Shown piece by piece: positions 7,737 through 13,089 of a stretch of 18,781 nucleotides of DNA. A program made the translations under genes and the position numbers. Below the pieces are notes generated by a model, which made no database searches, had not been told where the DNA came from, and was given only the letters and a program-made list of their open reading frames with translations. The stretch's first letter is position 1. Every line of letters starts with the position of its first letter. This DNA comes from UBA8514 sp050251415. GTDB taxonomy: Bacteria; Bacillota; Clostridia; Lachnospirales; Anaerotignaceae. The DNA is taken from contig JBFWMT010000051.1 of the NCBI GenBank assembly GCA_050251415.1, forward strand, positions 1 through 18,781, given 5' to 3'.

Positions 7737-7767
7737 TTGTGCTATTTATTAAATAGCTTACTATAAA
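7737..7767 (+). promoter_or_regulatory. Possible gatCAB promoter with an adjacent dyad
   Basis: TATAAA (7762-7767) could be a -10, with TTGTGC (7737-7742) as a poor -35 at a 19-base spacer. Between them lies a perfect dyad, GCTATTT-att-AAATAGC (7741-7757), which could be an operator or may simply reflect AT-richness. It lies outside copy A, so the operon would keep this promoter if the segment between the repeats inverted. Confidence 0.35.
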
Positions 7768-7789
7768 TTTTACATGAAAGGTGGATTTT

Positions 7790-8077
7790 ATGAAAATTAC
7801 AGATGAAATGATTGATTACATCGGTATTCTTGCACGTCTTAAACTTCAGGATGAAGAAAAAGAAACTGCAAAAACCGAGTTAGAAAAAATAATTAACTAT
7901 ATGGATACACTGAACACCCTTGATACTACAGGTATTGAAGCAATGAGCCATGCTTTTCCCGTAAAAAATGTTTTCAGAGAAGATGTTATTAAACCATCGG
8001 TGGACAGAGAAATTATAACTTTAAATGCGCCTGCTAAAAAAGACGGCTGTTTTAAAGTACCAAAAACTGTAGAATAA
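7790..8077 (+). CDS. gatC: Asp-tRNA(Asn)/Glu-tRNA(Gln) amidotransferase subunit C
   Basis: GatC is the small subunit that clamps and stabilises GatA on GatB in the heterotrimeric tRNA-dependent amidotransferase. This 95-residue protein has the family pattern: an N-terminal helix ITDEMIDYIGILARLKL with the L-A-R-L-x-L signature, a middle helix of about residues 22-42, and the C-terminal stretch REDVIKPSVDREIITLNAPAKKDGCFKVPKTVE. The ATG at 7790 is chosen because AAAGGTGG (7777-7784) lies 5 bases before it. An in-frame GTG at 7781 falls inside that ribosome binding site and is unlikely. It is the first gene of gatCAB, 15 bases before gatA. Confidence 0.95.
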   Translation: MKITDEMIDYIGILARLKLQDEEKETAKTELEKIINYMDTLNTLDTTGIEAMSHAFPVKNVFREDVIKPSVDREIITLNAPAKKDGCFKVPKTVE

Positions 8078-8092
8078 TAGGGGGCATACAAA

Positions 8093-9565
8093 ATGGAACT
8101 TAGTAAAATGACTGCCCTTGAAATTGGCAGTAAAATTAAATCTAAAGAACTTGGTGTTGTTGAGGTAACGAAAGCAGCACTTGAAAATATTGAAAAAACA
8201 GATAAAGCATACCACGCTTTTGTAACCGTTTGCGGAGAAAAAGCACTTGCTCAGGCAGAAAAAATTCAAAAGGGAATTGATGACGGAACTTTGACCTCCC
8301 CACTTGCTGGTGTACCTATGGCTGTGAAGGACAATATGTGTACAGAGGGAGTTTTAACTACCTGTGCATCTAAAATATTGACAGGCTTTAAGCCAACTTA
8401 TTCCTCAACAGCAGTTAGAAAGCTTGAAGAGGCTGGTGCGGTAATTCTTGGTAAGCTTAACATGGACGAGTTTGCTATGGGTTCTACCACAGAAACATCT
8501 GTACATGGTGTAACTGTAAATCCTTGGGGCGAAAATAGAGCACCAGGTGGCTCAAGCGGTGGTTCGGCGGTAGCAGTTGCGGCAGATGAGGCTTACTATA
8601 CTCTTGGTTCAGATACTGGCGGTTCAATTCGTCAGCCAGCGGCATTTTGTGGTGTAACAGGTCTTAAACCAACCTATGGCACTGTTTCACGTTATGGTCT
8701 TATTGCTTATGCTTCTTCACTTGACCAGATTGGACCTATTGGCAAAAATGTTGAAGATATTGCAGAGGTCTTATCTGTAATTAGCGGTCACGACCCTAAA
8801 GATAGCACATCTGTAAAGCAGGGTGCAATTAAAATTACTCTTGATAACAATATTAAGGGCAAGAAAATCGGTCTTCCAAAAGATTATTTTGGCGAAGGTT
8901 TGAATCCAGAGGTAAAGGCATCTGTTCTTGCGGCAGCTAAAAAGCTTGAAGAGCTTGGTGCAATTGTAGAAGAATTTGAAATGCCAGAGTTGCAGTATGC
9001 TATACCGGCATATTACATTATTGCATGTGCTGAAGCAAGCAGTAACCTTTCACGTTTTGATGGTGTAAAATATGGCTATGCTTCACCTAAATTTAAGGAT
9101 TTAACAGACCTTTACTACAAATCCAGAAGTGAAGGTTTTGGAATGGAAGTTAAAAGAAGAATTATGATTGGTGCATTCGTTTTATCCAGTGGATATTACG
9201 ATGCATACTACAAAAAAGCATTACAGGTAAAGGCGATTATCAAACAAAGCTTTGACCGTGCTTTTGAAAAATATGACTGTATTCTTAGCCCAACAGCACC
9301 AACAACAGCTCTTAAAATAGGGGAAAACTTAAGTGACCCGCTTAAAATGTATCTTGGAGATATTTACACAGTATCAGTTAACCTTGCTGGGCTTCCATCA
9401 ATGGTCGTACCTTGTGGTTTTGATAATGAAGGGCTTCCTATTGGCTTACAACTTACAGGTAAGGCGTTTAGCGAAAATGAAATTATGAATGTTGGCTATG
9501 CTTTCCAGCAGTCAACAGACTACCATACAAAGAAACCTGTACTTAAAGCAGGAAAGGAGGCGTAA
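8093..9565 (+). CDS. gatA: Asp-tRNA(Asn)/Glu-tRNA(Gln) amidotransferase subunit A
   Basis: GatA is the glutaminase subunit. It releases ammonia from glutamine (or asparagine), and the ammonia travels through a channel to GatB for transamidation of Asp-tRNA(Asn) and/or Glu-tRNA(Gln). The 490 residues are the normal length for this amidase-signature enzyme. The Ser-cisSer-Lys catalytic triad is intact at Lys79 (MAVKDN), Ser154 (in GGSSGGSAVAVAA) and Ser178 (GSDTGGSIRQPA). ATG at 8093 follows a G-rich ribosome binding site (AGGGGG). It lies 15 bases after gatC and 3 bases before gatB. Codon use resembles its neighbours, with no sign of damage. Confidence 0.98.
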   Translation: MELSKMTALEIGSKIKSKELGVVEVTKAALENIEKTDKAYHAFVTVCGEKALAQAEKIQKGIDDGTLTSPLAGVPMAVKDNMCTEGVLTTCASKILTGFKPTYSSTAVRKLEEAGAVILGKLNMDEFAMGSTTETSVHGVTVNPWGENRAPGGSSGGSAVAVAADEAYYTLGSDTGGSIRQPAAFCGVTGLKPTYGTVSRYGLIAYASSLDQIGPIGKNVEDIAEVLSVISGHDPKDSTSVKQGAIKITLDNNIKGKKIGLPKDYFGEGLNPEVKASVLAAAKKLEELGAIVEEFEMPELQYAIPAYYIIACAEASSNLSRFDGVKYGYASPKFKDLTDLYYKSRSEGFGMEVKRRIMIGAFVLSSGYYDAYYKKALQVKAIIKQSFDRAFEKYDCILSPTAPTTALKIGENLSDPLKMYLGDIYTVSVNLAGLPSMVVPCGFDNEGLPIGLQLTGKAFSENEIMNVGYAFQQSTDYHTKKPVLKAGKEA

Positions 9566-9568
9566 GTA

Positions 9569-11002
9569 ATGGAATTTTTAACCACATTAGGCTTAGAGGT
9601 TCATACTGAGCTTTCTACACAAACAAAAATTTTCTGCAGTTGCACAACAGAGTTTGGCGGAGACCCCAATACTCATGTTTGCGAGGTTTGCACAGGGATG
9701 CCTGGTACACTTCCTGTTTTAAATGAACAAGTAGTTGAATATGCAATACGTGTGGGTCTTGCCACGAATTGTGAAATTACACAATATAATAAATTTGATA
9801 GAAAAAATTATTTCTATCCGGACCTTCCTAAAGCTTATCAGGTTAGCCAGCTTTACGCACCAATTTGCCAAAATGGTCATATTGACATTGAAGTTGATGG
9901 TGTTAAAAAATCAATTAGAATTAAAGAAATTCACATGGAAGAGGATGCAGGCAAACTTATCCATGACCCATGGGACGATTGTACATTGGTAGACTATAAC
10001 CGTTGCGGTGTTCCTCTTCTTGAAATTGTTTCTGAACCAGATTTCTGCAATGGCGAAGAGGTTATTGCTTACCTTACAAAACTTAAATCTATTTTACAGT
10101 ACACCGATGTGTCTGACTGTAAGATGGAGCAGGGTTCTCTTCGTGCCGATGTTAACCTTTCTGTTAGACCGATTGGAACAGATGAACTTGGCACAAGAAC
10201 TGAAATGAAGAATATTAATAGCTTTAAGGCTATTGCAAGAGCCATTGAGGGCGAAAGAAAACGCCAAATTGAGCTTATTGAAGAGGGAAAGAGAGTTGTA
10301 CAGGAAACGAGAAGATGGGACGATAACAAAGGCTCAAGCTTTGCGATGCGTAGCAAGGAAAATGCACAGGACTACAGATATTTCCCTGAACCAGACCTTG
10401 TGCCAATAGAAATAAGCGATGAATGGATTGAAAGGGTAAGAGGGGAACTTCCAGAACTTCCAGATGCAAAAAAGAATAGATATCTTGCAGATTATACCTT
10501 GCCAGAATATGATGTTGATATTATTACTGGTTCTAAGTTCCTTGTAAGGATATTTGAGGAAGCACTTGAGGCTTGTGGTGAAGCAAAAGAAGTTTCCAAC
10601 TGGATTATGGGTGAGGTACTTCGTCTTGCAACAGATACAAGCACAGATGTTGAGGATATTAACTTTACATTTGCAAACCTAGGAAAGCTTATTCTTCTTG
10701 TTAAAAATAACGTGGTTAACCGCGGAACTGCAAAAGAAGTATTTGAGAAGATGTTCAAAGAAAATGTTGAGCCTGAGCAGTATATTAAAGAAAACGGGCT
10801 TGAGATGGTAAACGATGACGGAGCAGTTAGAGAGGTTGTTGTAGCGGTACTTCAGGCTAACCCTAAGAGCGTTGCTGAGTTTAAAGAGGGTAACGATAAG
10901 GTTACACGTTTCCTTATGGGTCAGTGCATGAAACAGCTTAAAGGCAAGGCAGACCCAGGAACTGTTAATACAGTTATTGATGAAGAACTTGCAAAGATGT
11001 AA
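9569..11002 (+). CDS. gatB: Asp-tRNA(Asn)/Glu-tRNA(Gln) amidotransferase subunit B
   Basis: GatB binds the misacylated tRNA, activates the side-chain carboxylate with ATP and completes amidation with ammonia from GatA. The 477-residue protein shows the cradle domain with the zinc cysteines C23-x-C25 and C38-x-x-C41, the signatures KMEQGSLRADVNLS and YFPEPDLVP, and a C-terminal helical and YqeY-like tail (roughly from residue 330) ending GTVNTVIDEELAKM. AAAGGAGG lies in the last codons of gatA about 7 bases before ATG, and only 3 bases separate the genes, so translation is probably coupled. With the neighbouring AspRS this completes indirect asparaginyl-tRNA synthesis. The stop is followed after 9 bases by repeat copy B. 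Confidence 0.98.
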   Translation: MEFLTTLGLEVHTELSTQTKIFCSCTTEFGGDPNTHVCEVCTGMPGTLPVLNEQVVEYAIRVGLATNCEITQYNKFDRKNYFYPDLPKAYQVSQLYAPICQNGHIDIEVDGVKKSIRIKEIHMEEDAGKLIHDPWDDCTLVDYNRCGVPLLEIVSEPDFCNGEEVIAYLTKLKSILQYTDVSDCKMEQGSLRADVNLSVRPIGTDELGTRTEMKNINSFKAIARAIEGERKRQIELIEEGKRVVQETRRWDDNKGSSFAMRSKENAQDYRYFPEPDLVPIEISDEWIERVRGELPELPDAKKNRYLADYTLPEYDVDIITGSKFLVRIFEEALEACGEAKEVSNWIMGEVLRLATDTSTDVEDINFTFANLGKLILLVKNNVVNRGTAKEVFEKMFKENVEPEQYIKENGLEMVNDDGAVREVVVAVLQANPKSVAEFKEGNDKVTRFLMGQCMKQLKGKADPGTVNTVIDEELAKM

Positions 11003-11011
11003 AATATAATT

Positions 11012-11174
11012 CTAAGTCAAAACCCTTGATTGTTGCCCAAACCCACTTACTTTTAAAAAAAGCAAGACCAAAAACTTTATTAAAAAACCGCATAAAATGC
11101 GGTTTGTAACGGGTCAAGGGTGAAACCCTTGTGGGTGTTTGAGGGCGAAGCCTTCAAGGTTTTGACTTTGTCTA
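11012..11174 (-). repeat. Multi-hairpin intergenic repeat, copy B (inverted relative to copy A)
   Basis: The reverse complement of this stretch matches 7514-7733 block by block. Its ends form a long inverted repeat: AAGTCAAAACCCTTGA (11014-11029) against TCAAGGTTTTGACTT (11154-11168). Inside, GTGTTTGAGGGC and GCCCAAACCCAC form a second stem with small bulges. Three hairpins follow: CTTAC-TTTTA.../...AGCAAG around 11046-11066, AAACCGCAT-aaa-ATGCGGTTT (11085-11105) and CAAGGGT-gaa-ACCCTTG (11115-11131). In copy A the last of these is replaced by the cloverleaf. The conserved outer end TTTGTCTA (11167-11174) equals the right end of copy A and the complement of its left end. No coding capacity is seen. 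Confidence 0.88.
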
Positions 11175-11180
11175 CAAAAT

Positions 11181-11218
11181 AAGAGGTACAGCTAAATGCT
11201 GTACCTCTTGTTTTTGTT
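11181..11218. terminator. Bidirectional terminator between gatB and fba
   Basis: AAGAGGTACAGC (11181-11192) pairs perfectly with GCTGTACCTCTT (11198-11209), a 12-bp stem with loop TAAAT. On plus it is followed by GTTTTTGTTTGTTTTT, a good T tract for gatCAB. On minus the tail (ATTTTGTAG) is weaker, but the stem lies 15 bases after the fba stop, so it probably serves both convergent units. Confidence 0.85.
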
Positions 11219-11223
11219 TGTTT

Positions 11224-12171
11224 TTAGTTCATAGAGTTTGTTGAACCAAGAACATCTGTAATTTTCTTTTCAACCATTGCTTCAATATCGTTTCTTGCAT
11301 CACCAAGGTAACCTCTTGGGTCAAAAGCTTCAGGCTTTTCAACCAAAGCTTTTCTTACAGCAGCAGTCATTGCAAGGCGAATGTCTGTATCCATATTTAT
11401 TTTACAAACAGCCATTTCACTTGCTTTACGAAGCATTTCAACAGGAATGCCACTTGCGCCCTTAATTTGCCCACCAAACTGGTTGCATGTTGCAACTGTG
11501 TTTTGGTCTACAGAAGACGCACCGTGAAGAACGATAGGGTAGTTATGGAGACCAGCAGCCTCTAATTTTTCTGTAATAGTTTTAAGTCTGTCAAAGTCAA
11601 GCTTTGCTTCGCCCTTGAATTTATATGCACCATGGCTCGTACCAATTGCAATTGCAAGGGAATCCACGCCTGTGCGTGTAACAAAGTCTAAAGCTTGGTC
11701 AGGGTCTGTGTAAGTTGCTCCCTCAGCAGCAACCTTTATTTCATCTTCAACGCCAGCAAGTTTGCCTAGTTCTGCCTCAACAACAACGCCTCTGGCATGT
11801 GCAAAGTCTACGATTTCTTTTGTTTTAACAATGTTCTCTTCGTAATCAAAGTGTGAGCCGTCAAACATAACGGATGTAAAACCTACCTCAATACATTCCT
11901 TACAAATTTCAAAATCAGCACCGTGGTCTAAGTGAAGGGCAATGTCAAGACCTGTTTCAGCAACAGCAGCGTCTACAATAGCCTTTAAATAGTGTGGATG
12001 CATATACTTTAAAGCGCTTTTTGAAACCTGAAGTATTACTGCAGAGTTTTGCTTTTTGCAAGCATTAACAACTGCCTGTACAATTTCCATATTATTGATG
12101 TTAAAAGCGCCGATAGAATACTTTCCTTCAAAAGCTTTTTCGAACATCTTCTTTGTTGTAACTAAAGCCAT
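11224..12171 (-). CDS. fba: Class II fructose-1,6-bisphosphate aldolase
   Basis: This is a zinc-dependent glycolytic and gluconeogenic enzyme that cleaves fructose 1,6-bisphosphate to dihydroxyacetone phosphate and glyceraldehyde 3-phosphate. The 315-residue TIM-barrel protein has the class II residues: Asp82 and His83 in ALHLDHGAD (general acid and zinc ligand), Glu134 in VEAELG, His180 in IGTSHGAYK and His216 in VLHGASS (zinc ligands), and the C-terminal NMDTDIRLA phosphate-binding segment. Length and motifs fit the shorter type II aldolases; a tagatose-bisphosphate aldolase is the main alternative within the superfamily. The start at 12171 is supported by AAAGGTGG about 7 bases upstream. 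It is transcribed alone, convergent with gatB and divergent from lspA. Confidence 0.95.
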   Translation of the reverse strand: MALVTTKKMFEKAFEGKYSIGAFNINNMEIVQAVVNACKKQNSAVILQVSKSALKYMHPHYLKAIVDAAVAETGLDIALHLDHGADFEICKECIEVGFTSVMFDGSHFDYEENIVKTKEIVDFAHARGVVVEAELGKLAGVEDEIKVAAEGATYTDPDQALDFVTRTGVDSLAIAIGTSHGAYKFKGEAKLDFDRLKTITEKLEAAGLHNYPIVLHGASSVDQNTVATCNQFGGQIKGASGIPVEMLRKASEMAVCKINMDTDIRLAMTAAVRKALVEKPEAFDPRGYLGDARNDIEAMVEKKITDVLGSTNSMN

Positions 12172-12222
12172 AAAAGTACCACCTTTCGTTTTCTATATTA
12201 AAATTTTGTTTATTCAATGTAA

Positions 12223-12251
12223 ATTATAATACTTTTGCCAAGTTTATACAA
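12223..12251 (-). promoter_or_regulatory. Candidate fba promoter
   Basis: On the minus strand TTGTAT (12246-12251) and a perfect TATAAT (12223-12228) are 17 bases apart, about 52 bases before the fba start codon. The -35 is a partial match. Confidence 0.55.
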
Positions 12252-12274
12252 GCAAATTAATTTTACAATAAGTG

Positions 12275-12303
12275 TTTAAATTTTTAAAAATATGTGTTAT
12301 AAT
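12275..12303 (+). promoter_or_regulatory. Candidate lspA promoter (extended -10)
   Basis: TGTTATAAT at 12295-12303 is a perfect extended -10 element. The -35 position holds only TTTAAA (12275-12280), which an extended -10 can tolerate. It lies about 25 bases from the fba promoter candidate on the opposite strand, so the two promoter regions nearly abut. Confidence 0.55.
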
Positions 12304-12346
12304 AACTTTACAAAAACAAAAAAGTGTTTGAGGGATTGATATTTTG

Positions 12347-12793
12347 ATGGTATATTTATTGATTATTTTTATAATAATAGCAATAGACCAATATACAAAA
12401 AAAATTGTTTGCAAGAACCTAGAACTTGATGAAAAACGTAAAGTTGGAAATACAAATATTGTGCTTTGGCATAAAAAAAACACAGGTGTTTCCTACAGCA
12501 GTTTCAGCGCATTCCCCAAACAAGTAACTATTGCTACTGGCATTGTTACCGCAATTAGTTTTTTTGCTTTTATGTTAATATTGCCTATGAAAGGCTTAAA
12601 AATTATAAAGACAGGTTTTGCATTTATGATTGGTGGCGCAGCTGGTAATTTAGTTGACCGCTTAAGGAATAATTGTGTTACAGATTTTATATATATAAAA
12701 TGTAAGCACGCACCCATATTTAATGTAGCTGATATTTTTGTAGTTATAGGTTCAGTAATCGTCTTTATTTCATCAAATTTAAAAAAGAATTAA
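12347..12793 (+). CDS. lspA: Lipoprotein signal peptidase (signal peptidase II)
   Basis: This is a membrane aspartyl protease that cleaves prolipoproteins ahead of the lipid-modified cysteine. It is 148 residues from this ATG, with four hydrophobic segments (about residues 2-16, 60-80, 88-102, 126-142). Conserved points are Asp14 in AIDQYTKKI, GNLVDR at 100-105, and the two catalytic aspartates Asp113 (VTDFIYI) and Asp129 (FNVADIF). The usual NxGAAFS motif reads NTGVSYSSFS (45-54), a divergent version. The start is ambiguous: a TTG codon directly before (12344) is better spaced from the AGGG at 12331-12334 (9 bases against 12) and would add one residue. The usual rluD partner is absent. A 6S RNA and then a lipoprotein gene follow, so a substrate lies close by. 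Confidence 0.9.
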   Translation: MVYLLIIFIIIAIDQYTKKIVCKNLELDEKRKVGNTNIVLWHKKNTGVSYSSFSAFPKQVTIATGIVTAISFFAFMLILPMKGLKIIKTGFAFMIGGAAGNLVDRLRNNCVTDFIYIKCKHAPIFNVADIFVVIGSVIVFISSNLKKN

Positions 12794-12797
12794 TAAG

Positions 12798-12982
12798 AAA
12801 CCTGGGATGTTCGACAGCCTGTCTATTTTGAACCTACATTTCTTATAAGGGAATCCTATACACTACTGATATGTCAGGCCCCAAGATAATTCCCTTTGGG
12901 CGGGGGAAGGCAGAATCGGTGATTGCGGGTACCCACCTAGCGCAGGCTAGGTGTCAAATGGCAGGAACGGCATTCTGGGTTA
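12798..12982 (+). ncRNA. ssrS: 6S RNA (SsrS)
   Basis: 6S RNA binds the housekeeping RNA polymerase holoenzyme by mimicking an open promoter and lowers transcription in stationary phase. A closing stem pairs AACCTGGGATG (12799-12809) with CATTCTGGGTT (12971-12981), 11 pairs counting GU. The 5' part CTGGGATGTTCG and the 3' part GGAACGGCATTCTGGG resemble the conserved ends of bacterial 6S RNAs (E. coli CTGAGATGTTCG and CGGCATCTCGGAG, from memory). AAGGGAAT (12848-12855) pairs with ATTCCCTT in the terminal arm. CACCTAGC-gcag-GCTAGGTG is a small hairpin on the 3' side of the central bubble. The length of about 185 bases is normal, and the gene starts a few bases after lspA and is followed by a terminator. 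No clear separate promoter was seen, so it may be processed from the lspA transcript or driven from within that gene. Confidence 0.85.
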
Positions 12983-12997
12983 CAATATTATAAAACT

Positions 12998-13028
12998 AAA
13001 GGCGAGGATTTTTTCTCGTCTTTTTTGT
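12998..13028 (+). terminator. Terminator of the 6S RNA gene
   Basis: AAAGGCGAG (12998-13006) pairs with CTCGTCTTT (13015-13023) around loop GATTTTTT, with one GU pair. The T tract TTTTTTGTT (13021-13029) overlaps the end of the stem. Confidence 0.82.
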
Positions 13029-13089
13029 TATATTAAATTCAATTGGAAATAAAATAGATATAGTACAAACCTGTAGAGGAGGGGTAGCT

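Noticed and set aside
7781..7789. GTG start for gatC at 7781
   Set aside because: The codon is part of the AAAGGTGG ribosome binding site that serves ATG at 7790.
7514..11174. gatCAB as cargo of a composite transposon
   Set aside because: Neither flanking repeat nor the interval encodes a transposase, and gatCAB matches its surroundings in base and codon use.
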